Below are positions 34,693 through 42,355 of a stretch of 64,000 bases of DNA, in pieces. Made by a program: the position numbers and the translations under genes. The stretch comes from an uncultured Clostridia bacterium (lineage in GTDB: Bacteria; Bacillota; Clostridia; Christensenellales; Borkfalkiaceae), in contig CAKQQQ010000001.1 in the NCBI GenBank assembly GCA_934271065.1, positions 186,001 to 250,000 of the forward strand, written 5' to 3'. Numbering within the stretch: the stretch's first letter is position 1; each line of letters opens with the position of its first letter. The notes beneath the pieces are model-generated. The model was not told where the DNA came from. It worked only from the letters and a program-made list of their open reading frames with translations, and ran no database searches.

Positions 34693-34959
34693 TTATTCTA
34701 CTATGCCAAGAACGTCCGTCTGACTGATCAGCGATACGTCTTCGCCGTTTACTTTCGCTTTAATTACCGCGTTTGCGGGGAATAAAACCACGTCGCCCGC
34801 TTTTACGAGCATTTTGCCGTCCGCGCCGCAACCTACTTCAAGCGCTTTAGCGGTAACGTATTTTTCTGCGGAAGAGGGAAGAAAAAATCCGCTCTTCGTC
34901 GTTTCTTGCTGGTCTTTGACTTCTACAACGATATAATCGTATAAAGGTTTAATTTTCAT
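34693..34959 (-). CDS. groES: Co-chaperonin GroES (Hsp10)
   Basis: 88-residue heptamer-forming cap of GroEL. MKIKPLYDYIVVEV at the start, the mobile-loop segment TTKSGFFLPSSAEK, GDVVLFPANAV and the terminal DVLGIVE are typical. I start at ATG 34959 behind TAGGAGA, not at the upstream TTG 34986, which would add nine residues and overlap the CIRCE operator. Confidence 0.97.
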   Translation of the reverse strand: MKIKPLYDYIVVEVKDQQETTKSGFFLPSSAEKYVTAKALEVGCGADGKMLVKAGDVVLFPANAVIKAKVNGEDVSLISQTDVLGIVE

Positions 34960-34979
34960 AAAAACGTCTCCTACATTTG

Positions 34980-35006
34980 TTAGCACTCCCCAACTGAGAC
35001 TGCTAA
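34980..35006. promoter_or_regulatory. CIRCE operator (HrcA binding site) of groESL
   Basis: TTAGCACTC-N9-GACTGCTAA lies just downstream of the groES promoter. It matches the CIRCE consensus with a single change in the right arm (GAC for GAG). It implies heat-shock control by HrcA, whose gene is not in the window. Confidence 0.92.
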
Positions 35007-35010
35007 CACT

Positions 35011-35038
35011 ATTATAGTCGAATACGCGGATTTGTCAA
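35011..35038 (-). promoter_or_regulatory. Promoter of groESL
   Basis: On the minus strand, TTGACA (35033-35038), 16 bp, TATAAT (35011-35016). The CIRCE element lies immediately downstream, at the start of the transcript. Confidence 0.85.
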
Positions 35039-35109
35039 TAGTTTTAATGTAATTTAAGTTAAAATTTTCAAAAAAACTTTTTTTCTTCGCGCGCGTTCGA
35101 CAAATTATA

Positions 35110-35138
35110 TTGCTAAAAAAAGAAAATTATGATAAAAT
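35110..35138 (+). promoter_or_regulatory. Promoter of the dCMP deaminase gene
   Basis: TTGCTA (35110-35115), 17 bp, TAAAAT (35133-35138), followed by a short leader with CGGAGAAG before ATG 35166. Confidence 0.65.
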
Positions 35139-35165
35139 AAAAAAAACGCTATCGGAGAAGTCGCG

Positions 35166-35615
35166 ATGGATAAATGGGATAAAAGATTTATCGAAATGGC
35201 AAAACTCGTTTCGACGTGGTCGAGTTGTTTTCAGGAAAACAGACAGGTGGGCGCGGTTATCGTTAAAGATAAGCGCATAATGACTACGGGGTATAACGGC
35301 GCGCCGAGCGGAATAGAAAACTGTAAATCGAGAAACGAATGTCTGCGTCGTAAACTCGGCGTGGCAAGCGGAACGAAACTCGAATTATGTTATGCCGTTC
35401 ACGCGGAACAAAACGCCATTGCGCAAGCGGCGAAACTTGGCGTTTCGGTTGAAGGCGCGACTTTGTATTGCACGCATCAACCGTGCGTTATCTGTTGTAA
35501 AATGATAATAAATTCCGGAATAAAAAGGGTGGTTTACTGCTACGGCTACCCCGACGAGTTTTCTCTGCAACTTTTCAATGAAGCGGGGATAACGATCGAA
35601 CAGATTTCGGATTGA
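35166..35615 (+). CDS. Deoxycytidylate (dCMP) deaminase, ComEB-type
   Basis: This zinc deaminase converts dCMP to dUMP for thymidylate synthesis. The 149-residue protein has the family's VGAVIVKDKRIMTTGYNGAPSG segment, the catalytic HAE motif (VHAEQNAIAQAAK) and the zinc-binding PCVICC (PCxxC). The C-terminal GIKRVVYCYGYPDE segment also fits. It is first in a transcript with the cyclophilin gene 12 bp downstream. Confidence 0.95.
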   Translation: MDKWDKRFIEMAKLVSTWSSCFQENRQVGAVIVKDKRIMTTGYNGAPSGIENCKSRNECLRRKLGVASGTKLELCYAVHAEQNAIAQAAKLGVSVEGATLYCTHQPCVICCKMIINSGIKRVVYCYGYPDEFSLQLFNEAGITIEQISD

Positions 35616-35627
35616 AGGAGATATATT

Positions 35628-36149
35628 ATGAGTAACAATCCTATCGTAACGTTCAAAATGAAAGGCGGAAAGACTTTTTACGTCGAATTGTACCCCGAAT
35701 ACGCGCCTAATACCGTCAATAACTTTATTTCGCTTATAAATAAAGGTTTTTATAACGGGCTTTGTTTTCATAGGGTAATCGAAGGCTTTATGATTCAGGG
35801 CGGAGATCCGAAAGGTAACGGAACGGGCGGTCCGGGCTATTCGATAAGAGGCGAATTTGACAAAAACGGATTCAAAAACCCGTTGAAACACAAAAGGGGC
35901 GTCCTTTCTATGGCGCGCTCTATGATGCCGAACAGCGCGGGCTCGCAATTCTTTATTATGCACGCCGACGCTCCGCATCTTGACGGGCAATACGCGGCTT
36001 TCGGTGCCGTTATCGACGGAATGGACGTTGTAGATGAAATTGCCGCCGTAAACACCGACTATTCCGATAAACCGTTAAGAGATCAGGTAATGGAAGAAGT
36101 GACGGTAGACTTAAACGGCGCGGAGTACGACGAGCCTGAAAAGTACTGA
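35628..36149 (+). CDS. Peptidyl-prolyl cis-trans isomerase, cyclophilin type
   Basis: This 173-residue cytosolic cyclophilin accelerates proline isomerisation. FYNGLCFHRVIEGFMIQGGDPKGNGTGGPGY contains the catalytic Arg of FHRV, MARSMMPNSAGSQFFIMHADAPHLDGQYAAFG completes the active site, and GMDVVDEIA follows. A strong AAGGAGA ribosome binding site precedes ATG 35628. No signal peptide is present. The gene sits between dCMP deaminase and the sporulation pair ytfI-gerW. Confidence 0.96.
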   Translation: MSNNPIVTFKMKGGKTFYVELYPEYAPNTVNNFISLINKGFYNGLCFHRVIEGFMIQGGDPKGNGTGGPGYSIRGEFDKNGFKNPLKHKRGVLSMARSMMPNSAGSQFFIMHADAPHLDGQYAAFGAVIDGMDVVDEIAAVNTDYSDKPLRDQVMEEVTVDLNGAEYDEPEKY

Positions 36150-36158
36150 GATTTCGTA

Positions 36159-36187
36159 GAATAAAATTTAATATTACGCAGATACTT
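36159..36187 (+). promoter_or_regulatory. Possible forespore (sigma F/G-like) promoter upstream of ytfI-gerW
   Basis: GAATA (36159-36163) fits the forespore -35 GHATR. After 17 bp comes GATACTT (36181-36187), a partial match to the CATNNTA -10. The downstream GerW-type gene is expected to be forespore-expressed, which is the main reason to consider it. Confidence 0.3.
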
Positions 36188-36720
36188 TGCTTGTGATATT
36201 GTATATCGTAATTATCCTGGCGGTATCTGCGCTTTTTTTACCTTTAAGCATAAAAACCGTGATATTTGCCGACGTTGCGGCAATGAAAGTTTATTATAAA
36301 ATACGATTTCCGTTCGGCGTAAAAAATTGCGGATATATAGTGCCGACAAAATTCGGTATAGTTGCGCATTACAGCGACGAAAAGGCTTACGCAATCGCAT
36401 ATAAATCGCTTAAACCCGATGAAAACGCCACCAATTTATTATCAAAAATTAAAATTAAGACGATAAAGAGTAATTTGATTTTATCCGAACCTTTTTCGTT
36501 TGCGGGGCTTTATTCATCGTATGCCGCTTTGATTGCGGGCAGGGCGATATGCTCGATTATAAAAAGTAAAGGCGTAAACGCAGAATTTTCGTTTAACGTT
36601 ACCTTTTCGGGAAACGAATATATCAAAGGTTTTTTGAGCAACTTCGTAGTCGTATTTAATCTGTTCGTTTTAATCGAGACGTTAATCATAAAAATTATAA
36701 GGGGAATATTCAATGGCTAA
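36187..36720 (+). CDS. YtfI-like (DUF2953-type) membrane-anchored protein
   Basis: This 177-residue protein has an N-terminal transmembrane helix (about residues 2-24) and a probable C-terminal hydrophobic segment (FLSNFVVVFNLFVLIETLIIKII). The middle is a beta-rich domain with paired PFGVKN and SEPFSFAGLYSSYAAL segments. Its position directly before gerW/ytfJ matches B. subtilis ytfI-ytfJ, where YtfI carries DUF2953, and the topology agrees. The sequence match by eye is weak, so context carries the call. The start could be TTG 36187 or GTG 36193; no Shine-Dalgarno favours either. Confidence 0.6.
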   Translation: MLVILYIVIILAVSALFLPLSIKTVIFADVAAMKVYYKIRFPFGVKNCGYIVPTKFGIVAHYSDEKAYAIAYKSLKPDENATNLLSKIKIKTIKSNLILSEPFSFAGLYSSYAALIAGRAICSIIKSKGVNAEFSFNVTFSGNEYIKGFLSNFVVVFNLFVLIETLIIKIIRGIFNG

Positions 36721-37087
36721 AGACGATAAAAAGAAAAACAAAATCAGAGAGTTGATGGCGGCGTCTATGGAAGATCTTAGCGGACTGACAAACGTCGACG
36801 CCGTCGTAGGTAAACCCGTAACCACTCCCGACGGAACGACGGTTATACCCGTTTGCAAGGTAACCGTAGGGTATATGACGGGCGGCGGCGAATACGGAGA
36901 CGCAAAAACGATAAAGGCGGGTAATCAAAACCCGTTTGCAGGCGGAAGCGGCGCGGTCGTATCTATGAAACCCGTAGGTTTTTTAACGAGCGGTATAGGC
37001 GGCGTTAAGTTGATATCAGCCGAAAAGACCGTATATGAAAAATTATTTGACAGCGTCGAACAGTTCATTGATAAAATTAAAAAATGA
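36713..37087 (+). CDS. gerW: GerW-family sporulation protein (YtfJ)
   Basis: This 124-residue forespore protein is needed in Bacillus for proper germinant receptor function. The family features are clear: RELMAASMEDLSGLTNVDAVVGKPVTTPDGTTVIPVCKVTVGY, the glycine-rich GGGEYGDAKTI and GSGAVVSMKPVGFLT. It overlaps the YtfI-like gene by 8 bp, has an AAGGGGAA ribosome binding site and overlaps the dac gene by 4 bp (ATGA). It marks the organism as an endospore former. Confidence 0.92.
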   Translation: MAKDDKKKNKIRELMAASMEDLSGLTNVDAVVGKPVTTPDGTTVIPVCKVTVGYMTGGGEYGDAKTIKAGNQNPFAGGSGAVVSMKPVGFLTSGIGGVKLISAEKTVYEKLFDSVEQFIDKIKK

Positions 37088-38127
37088 AGAAAATAATTGC
37101 AATTTTATTAAGTTTTATGACAGTCGGAATTTTTCCGAAGTTTATCGCTGCCGCAAATTTTACTTTATCGGAATCGGAAACCGTTATGGAAGTCGAAAGC
37201 GGCAGAGTGTTATTTAGGCGCAATGAAAACGAAAAATTACCTATGGCAAGCACGACTAAAATCGTTACCGCAATGACCGTTATCGAAAATTGCGATCTGA
37301 ATTCGGTGGTGGAGATCGGCGAAGATGTTTCCGGTATAGAAGGGAGCAGCGTTTACTTAAAGAAAGGCGAAAAATTTACGGTCAGAGATCTTTTATACGG
37401 TTTATTGTTGCGTTCGGGGAACGATTGCGCGGAAGCACTTGCGGCGTATTGCGGCGGTAACGGGCAAACGTTTTTAGAAATGATGCATTCCGTTGCAAAG
37501 AAGTGTGGAGCGTTTAACACTCGGTTTTCAAACCCGCACGGATTGCCTTGCAACAATCATTACACCACGGCGTACGATTTATGTAAAATTGCTTGTTATT
37601 GCTTAAAAAACAAGGAATTTTCCGAAATCGTTTCAACTAAAAAATACGTTGCGTCGGAACTTAATTCGGGAGAAAAGCGCGTCTGGTTAAATAAAAACAA
37701 ATTACTGAATTCGTTTGAAGGGGCAGACGGCGTAAAAACCGGTTATACAAAATCGGCGGGCAAGTGTTTCGTGGGAAGCGCGACGAGAAAGGGCGCAAGG
37801 ATTGTCTGCGTCGTTCTGAACAGTCCGCAGATGTTCGACAGAGCCAAAGAACTGCTTGAAAACGCATTCGGCGAGTACGATCTTGTAAAGATAGTCGATA
37901 AAACCAAATTCGATTACCTGCTGCTTTCAAAAGACAAAACGAAATCGTATCGGCTGTCTATACGCGAAAGTTTTATTTATCCGCTTTGCAAAAACGATAA
38001 AATAAAAGCGACGGTCGAGATTCCGCCGTATGCTGAAAAAGATCCGAAAAGCGGAGATAAGGTAGGCAAAATTGAAATTTACCTTTCAAATGAGTTGATT
38101 TTTTCGGAGAATATCTATATACTGTAA
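37084..38127 (+). CDS. D-alanyl-D-alanine carboxypeptidase (DacB/DacF type)
   Basis: This 347-residue, exported S11-family penicillin-binding protein trims the terminal D-Ala of peptidoglycan stem peptides. A signal peptide (MKKIIAILLSFMTVGIFPKFIAAA) is followed by the three catalytic motifs: STTK (Ser56, Lys59), SGN (111-113) and KTG (218-220). The C-terminal beta domain follows. Its position after gerW and before rluB recalls the dacB-spmAB-rluB and dacF regions of Bacillus, so a role in spore cortex is likely, but inferred. Confidence 0.93.
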   Translation: MKKIIAILLSFMTVGIFPKFIAAANFTLSESETVMEVESGRVLFRRNENEKLPMASTTKIVTAMTVIENCDLNSVVEIGEDVSGIEGSSVYLKKGEKFTVRDLLYGLLLRSGNDCAEALAAYCGGNGQTFLEMMHSVAKKCGAFNTRFSNPHGLPCNNHYTTAYDLCKIACYCLKNKEFSEIVSTKKYVASELNSGEKRVWLNKNKLLNSFEGADGVKTGYTKSAGKCFVGSATRKGARIVCVVLNSPQMFDRAKELLENAFGEYDLVKIVDKTKFDYLLLSKDKTKSYRLSIRESFIYPLCKNDKIKATVEIPPYAEKDPKSGDKVGKIEIYLSNELIFSENIYIL

Positions 38128-38153
38128 CTAACGAACAGAAAGGTAAATCACTA

Positions 38154-38858
38154 ATGAGAATTAACAAGTATCTTGCCGAAAGCGGGGTTGCAAGCAGAAG
38201 GGCTTGCGATCAGATAATCAACGAAGGCAGAGTAAAAATCAACGGCAGAATCGCAAAATGCGGCGACGACGTAAACGAATATTCAGACAGCGTCAGCGTT
38301 GACGGAAAGAAAGTTTCTCCCGCAAAAAAATTCGAATACTACGTTATGAATAAACCGAAAGGCTACGTTTGTACCGTTAAAGACGATAAGGGCAGAAAAA
38401 CGGTAATGGATTTGCTCCCTAAAAACACGTCGAGACTGTTTCCCGTGGGGAGACTCGATTACGATTCCGAAGGAATGTTGTTGTTTACGAACGACGGGGA
38501 TTTTGCGAACAGGCTTACGCATCCGAGCAACGAGATACCTAAAACTTACCTTGTAAAAACCGAAGGCGAAATTGCCGATAAGGCAATAGAAAAATTGCGC
38601 GGCGGCGTAATGGTTGACGGCAAACTTACCAAAAAGTGCAATATAAAAGTAATCGAAACCTGTAAAACGTATACGAAGTTGCACGTTACGATAACGGAAG
38701 GCAGAAACAGAGAGATCAGAAAAATGTTTGAAAGCGTAGGTAAAAACGTTGATTTTCTTAAACGTATCAAAATCGGCGATCTGCCGTTGCGCGGGCTTGA
38801 CAGGGGCGAAGTGAGAAAACTTACCGCGGAAGAAGTAGAGTATCTGAAAAACGTATAA
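38154..38858 (+). CDS. rluB: RsuA/RluB-family pseudouridine synthase
   Basis: This 234-residue rRNA pseudouridine synthase is likely to modify 23S rRNA near position 2605. An N-terminal S4 RNA-binding domain (MRINKYLAESGVASRRACDQIINEGRVKING) precedes the catalytic domain with VGRLDYDSEGMLLFTNDGDFANRL, where the Asp of GRLDYD is catalytic. HVTITEGRNREIRKMFESVG is also typical. The ribosome binding site AAAGG precedes ATG 38154. RsuA-type 16S specificity cannot be ruled out from sequence alone. Confidence 0.92.
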   Translation: MRINKYLAESGVASRRACDQIINEGRVKINGRIAKCGDDVNEYSDSVSVDGKKVSPAKKFEYYVMNKPKGYVCTVKDDKGRKTVMDLLPKNTSRLFPVGRLDYDSEGMLLFTNDGDFANRLTHPSNEIPKTYLVKTEGEIADKAIEKLRGGVMVDGKLTKKCNIKVIETCKTYTKLHVTITEGRNREIRKMFESVGKNVDFLKRIKIGDLPLRGLDRGEVRKLTAEEVEYLKNV

Positions 38859-38860
38859 AT

Positions 38861-39559
38861 ATGAACGAAAACAATAAACCGACCGTTATCGACGACGTTA
38901 AATCAAGTTACGAAGAGATCGTCAGAGAACTTAAAAAGAAGTATTCCGACGAAATTCTGCGCAGGGTAGACGAACTTAAAGCCAAGTCGTATGAGAGCGT
39001 ATCGCGCTGTTTTTCTCAATTATCCCAAAACCTATTCGCAGAGATTCAGGAATTAAAAGACGTTATCAAAAAGCAAAAAACCGATTTTTATAAAAGCAAG
39101 GATTACGTTGACGCTCAGGCGGACTTAAAAAGATTGAGACAGGAACTTACGATTTCGGACGGGCAATCGAAAAAAGACGTTGAAAAACGTTTGGCACGCG
39201 CTATGGACAGGGTGTCTACTCTCAACGTGACCATAAACAACAGAATTAAACCCGCCAAAGAAAAACTTTCGACAGATATGGGCGTATTGAAAGGCGTTTC
39301 GGAATCCGACGATTCGTTTTTCGTTAAACTTCGCGACGAGTTTTTGTCGGGGATAGATGCGATCGTCAGCGAAGGCATTGAAGAATATAACCGAGAACTT
39401 TCCGAAATTAACGGCAGATTCGGCGTAAAATCAAGCGGCGTAGAAGTGCCGTTTGAAGCGGGGGAATTGAAAATTCATATCGAGTTATTCCCGAAAGAAC
39501 TTGACGATGACGAGCGTAAATTCGTTGAAAGCGAAAACAATAATCCGTTAAAAAATTAA
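38861..39559 (+). CDS. Coiled-coil protein of unknown function
   Basis: I do not recognise this 232-residue soluble protein. It is dominated by charged heptads (about residues 15-150: EEIVRELKKKYSDEILRRVDEL and AEIQELKDVIKKQK), has no signal peptide or membrane helix, and ends in an acidic tail (ELDDDERKFVESEN). It starts 2 bp after rluB, so it is coupled to it. A structural or assembly role is possible; no function is assigned. Confidence 0.6.
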   Translation: MNENNKPTVIDDVKSSYEEIVRELKKKYSDEILRRVDELKAKSYESVSRCFSQLSQNLFAEIQELKDVIKKQKTDFYKSKDYVDAQADLKRLRQELTISDGQSKKDVEKRLARAMDRVSTLNVTINNRIKPAKEKLSTDMGVLKGVSESDDSFFVKLRDEFLSGIDAIVSEGIEEYNRELSEINGRFGVKSSGVEVPFEAGELKIHIELFPKELDDDERKFVESENNNPLKN

Positions 39560-39590
39560 CGTTGACTTTTTAGCTCTCATATAATAAAAT

Positions 39591-40364
39591 ATGTTGGTTG
39601 CAGATTTTCATAACGACATTTTAACGTCGTTAAACGGCGTCGTTGCGCCTTACGGGGATAATCCTAAGGTTGTGACGGCGCTTTTTCGCGGTAAAAAAAG
39701 TTTCAAAGAAATCAGAAAGATTGCCGATAAAAGTAAATCGCCCTATATAGCTTTTGAAGACGTCGGATATTCCGACTTCGATTACGACGCGGTTGTCGGG
39801 TATAATCCTGTCTACGTCGGGCTTACCTGGAACGGCGAGAACAGATTCGGGTACGGGTGCGATTATAAATACGGACTTAAAAACGAAGGTATAAATCTCG
39901 TAAAAAGACTTTCGGCCGAAGGTGTAACGGTGGACACCGCTCATTTATCAAAGGGCGGGTTTATCGACGTTGCGGAAAATGCGGAAAAAATCGTAAATTC
40001 TCACACTTGTTTTTCTCGCGTTTACGAGCATAAACGCAATATCGAAGACTGGCAGATAAAAATACTCGTAGAAAAGAACGCGCTTATCGGCGTTACTTTG
40101 TGCGGGTATTTTTCCACGAGCGGAAAGACGCTTAGAATCTCCGATTTCGTCAGGCAAATCGATTATTTTTGCCAAAAATTTCCGATAGATAATCTGTGTC
40201 TCGGTACTGATTTTTACGGTTGCGACTTTTTCCCCGACGGCATAGTGGAAGATTATTCGTCGTTATCCGTTCTTGCCGACGAACTGATATCGCGCGGGTA
40301 TTTGAAAACCGACGTCGAAAAAATATTCTATAAAAATCTTTCAACCTTTCTCGATAATATCTGA
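39591..40364 (+). CDS. M19-family (renal-type) dipeptidase, short form
   Basis: This is a 257-residue zinc dipeptidase. The metal motif DFHND opens the protein (residues 5-9), the bridging Glu lies in FEDVGYSD, GLTWNGENRFGYGCDYKYGL and VDTAHLSKGGF are family segments, VNSHTC supplies a His ligand, and LGTDFYG closes the site. It is shorter than the usual 310-370 residues, lacking part of the middle region. No Shine-Dalgarno precedes ATG 39591. TATAAT at 39580-39585 with 5 nt before the ATG suggests a leaderless message. It lies directly upstream of the spoVA operon. Confidence 0.85.
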   Translation: MLVADFHNDILTSLNGVVAPYGDNPKVVTALFRGKKSFKEIRKIADKSKSPYIAFEDVGYSDFDYDAVVGYNPVYVGLTWNGENRFGYGCDYKYGLKNEGINLVKRLSAEGVTVDTAHLSKGGFIDVAENAEKIVNSHTCFSRVYEHKRNIEDWQIKILVEKNALIGVTLCGYFSTSGKTLRISDFVRQIDYFCQKFPIDNLCLGTDFYGCDFFPDGIVEDYSSLSVLADELISRGYLKTDVEKIFYKNLSTFLDNI

Positions 40365-40391
40365 ATTTTTATCGGATAAACGCTCATATTA
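40362..40391 (+). promoter_or_regulatory. Sigma-G-type promoter of the spoVA operon
   Basis: TGAATT (40362-40367), 17 bp, CATATTA (40385-40391). This closely follows the forespore sigma-G pattern (GHATR and CATNNTA). The spoVA operon is a classic sigma-G target, so sequence and context agree. Confidence 0.75.
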
Positions 40392-40394
40392 CGA

Positions 40395-40481
40395 ATGAAT
40401 GAAAACGGTTGCGGACTGGAAAAATATAAACGACAGAGAGAATTGCGTTTTACGTCCGCCGAAGGAGCGGAAGAAAGATGA
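40395..40481 (+). other. Short ORF (28 codons) in the spoVAC leader
   Basis: An ATG-initiated frame runs into the spoVAC start (ATGA overlap). Its first 14 bases, ATGAATGAAAACGG, are identical to the start of spoVAC, so the two share the N-terminal residues MNENG. The predicted sigma-G transcription start falls at about 40398, just after the ATG, so translation is doubtful. It may be a remnant of a start-region duplication. Confidence 0.25.
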
Positions 40482-40933
40482 ATGAAAACGGGCTAAATCA
40501 AAAATATCTCGATTACGTATCGCGCGTTTCGCCGAAAACCAACGAATCGAGAAGTTTGTTTCACGCGTTCTGGGTTGGCGGAGCGATATGTCTTATCGGT
40601 CAATTCGTAAGATTTATGCTTGAATACGCTTTGGGTTTATACGGGGACGAACTTGCGGGCGTAACGTCCGTCGTGATGATATTTTTAGGCGCGTTACTTA
40701 CGGGGCTCGGTGTGTACGACAGAATAGGTAAGTATGCGGGCGGTGGCTCTATCGTTCCTATTACGGGTTTTGCAAATTCCGTCGTTTCGCCGGCGATGGA
40801 ATTCAAAACCGAAGGTTATATCTACGGCTTGGCTGCTAAAATGTTCGTCGTTGCCGGACCGATAATCGTGTTCGGGGTTATAGGCAGCGTGGCGGTCGGC
40901 GTCGCGTATTACGTCGCGGGGTTATTCGCGTGA
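40478..40933 (+). CDS. spoVAC: Stage V sporulation protein AC
   Basis: Membrane subunit (151 residues) of the SpoVA channel that loads and releases Ca-dipicolinate; SpoVAC itself behaves as a mechanosensitive channel in Bacillus. Family features are YVSRVSPKTNESRSLFHAFWVGGAICLIGQ, IFLGALLTGLGVYDRIGKYAGGGSIVPITGFANSVVSPA and FKTEGYIYGLAAKMFVVAGP. Four hydrophobic segments are present. A GAAGGAGCGGAAG tract serves as ribosome binding site. Its TGA overlaps the GTG start of spoVAD. Confidence 0.97.
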   Translation: MNENGLNQKYLDYVSRVSPKTNESRSLFHAFWVGGAICLIGQFVRFMLEYALGLYGDELAGVTSVVMIFLGALLTGLGVYDRIGKYAGGGSIVPITGFANSVVSPAMEFKTEGYIYGLAAKMFVVAGPIIVFGVIGSVAVGVAYYVAGLFA

Positions 40934-41928
40934 GTACGTCTACGGCATTTTTTAACAACGCGCCGTCTATTATCGGAACTTCTACTATTGCCGGGCCGAA
41001 AGAAGCGCAGGGTAATCTCGGCAGATATATCGAGAAGAAAGTCTTTGACGATACGCTCGGCGAGAAGACTTTTGAAAAGGCGGAATGTAAGATGCTTACT
41101 TACGTTATTCAGCACGCCATAAAAAATTCCGGAATAAGGATAAGCGACGTCAATATGCTTATTTCCGGCGATTTACTCAATCAGATAATATCGTCGAGTT
41201 TTTCGGCAAGGCAGTTCGATATACCGTTTTTGGGGATATATAACGCCTGTTCTACGATGAGCGAAGCGTTCGCCGTAGGCGCGGCGTTCGTTGACGCGGG
41301 ATATTTTGACAACGTCGTAGCCGCTACGGGCAGTCATTTTTCGACGGCGGAAAGACAATACAGATACCCGCTCGAACTCGGGTGTATTCGTCCACCGCAA
41401 TCGCAATGGACGGTTACGGGCGCGGGCGGGGCGGTAATTTCGTCTATCAAAGGCGGATTTCCGAAAATCACCTGCGCGACGTTCGGTAAAGTAACCGACT
41501 ACGGCGTTACGGACGCTAACAATATGGGCGCGGCAATGGCTCCTGCGGCAAGAAGGACTTTGTTGACGCATTTTTCAGATACTTGTCGCGCTCCCGATTA
41601 TTACGATCTCATTCTGACGGGCGATCTGGGCGCGCTCGGCAGCAGAATTTTGAAACATCTGATAAGAGAGAAGGGCTTTAATATTGACGATAATCACGCG
41701 GATTGCGGCGAATTGATATATAATATCGACGAAAAAGAATATCAGGGCGGCAGCGGCGCGGGGTGCAGCGCGGTGGTATTTAATTCTTACGTTTATAAAA
41801 AAATGATGAAAAAAGAGATAAACAGGGTTCTGTTTCTTGCTACGGGGGCGTTGTTGTCCACGACTTCTTCTCAGCAAGGCGAATCTATTCCGGCGGTCGC
41901 GCACGCGGTCGCGATAGAAAACGATTAA
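40930..41928 (+). CDS. spoVAD: Stage V sporulation protein AD
   Basis: This 332-residue thiolase-fold protein binds dipicolinic acid on the spore inner membrane. It starts at GTG 40930 inside the spoVAC stop. SpoVAD motifs are seen in order: NAPSIIGTSTIAGPKEAQG, GIYNACSTMSEAFAVGA (the degenerate thiolase Cys loop), GSHFSTAERQYRYPLELG, WTVTGAGG, and a C-terminal GALLSTTSSQQGESIPAVAHAVAIE that is very well conserved in the family. It is encoded between SpoVAC and SpoVAE. Confidence 0.97.
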   Translation: MSTSTAFFNNAPSIIGTSTIAGPKEAQGNLGRYIEKKVFDDTLGEKTFEKAECKMLTYVIQHAIKNSGIRISDVNMLISGDLLNQIISSSFSARQFDIPFLGIYNACSTMSEAFAVGAAFVDAGYFDNVVAATGSHFSTAERQYRYPLELGCIRPPQSQWTVTGAGGAVISSIKGGFPKITCATFGKVTDYGVTDANNMGAAMAPAARRTLLTHFSDTCRAPDYYDLILTGDLGALGSRILKHLIREKGFNIDDNHADCGELIYNIDEKEYQGGSGAGCSAVVFNSYVYKKMMKKEINRVLFLATGALLSTTSSQQGESIPAVAHAVAIEND

Positions 41929-41938
41929 GGGAGTGAAT

Positions 41939-42310
41939 ATGACAGAAATTTTAGCGGCGTACGCCAAAGCGTTTTTAGTCGGCGGGGCAATATGTGCCGT
42001 GGCGCAGTTGATCATAAATTTTACTAAAATAACTTCGGGAAAAATTCTCGTATATTTTATGTTGTCGGGGCTTGTATTGCAGGCGTTCGGGTTATACGAG
42101 TTTCTCGTGGACTTTGGCGGCGCGGGCGCGACCGTGCCTATAAGCGGTTTTGGCTATTTATTGGCAAACGGCGCGATAAAAGGCTCGAAAAGCAGTCTTT
42201 TCGGCGCGTTTACGGGCGGGCTTGCTTCCGCTTCCGCAGGCGTTACCGCCGCTATCGTATTCGGATACTTTAACGCGCTTATTTTCAGGGCAAAATCGAA
42301 AAAGAACTAA
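41939..42310 (+). CDS. spoVAE: Stage V sporulation protein AE
   Basis: This 123-residue membrane protein is homologous to SpoVAEb and related to SpoVAC, with four hydrophobic helices. AKAFLVGGAICAVAQLIINFTKITSGKILVYFMLSGL and GAGATVPISGFGYLLANGAIKG are family hallmarks. I start at ATG 41939, because AAGGGAG lies 5 nt before it and the longer frame's GTG 41933 overlaps that site. It completes the minimal C-D-E set; spoVAA, AB and AF are absent here, which is usual for Clostridia. Confidence 0.95.
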   Translation: MTEILAAYAKAFLVGGAICAVAQLIINFTKITSGKILVYFMLSGLVLQAFGLYEFLVDFGGAGATVPISGFGYLLANGAIKGSKSSLFGAFTGGLASASAGVTAAIVFGYFNALIFRAKSKKN

Positions 42311-42355
42311 AATAATATATATTTTTCGGCATATAATGAGTTTGGGTAAACGTTT

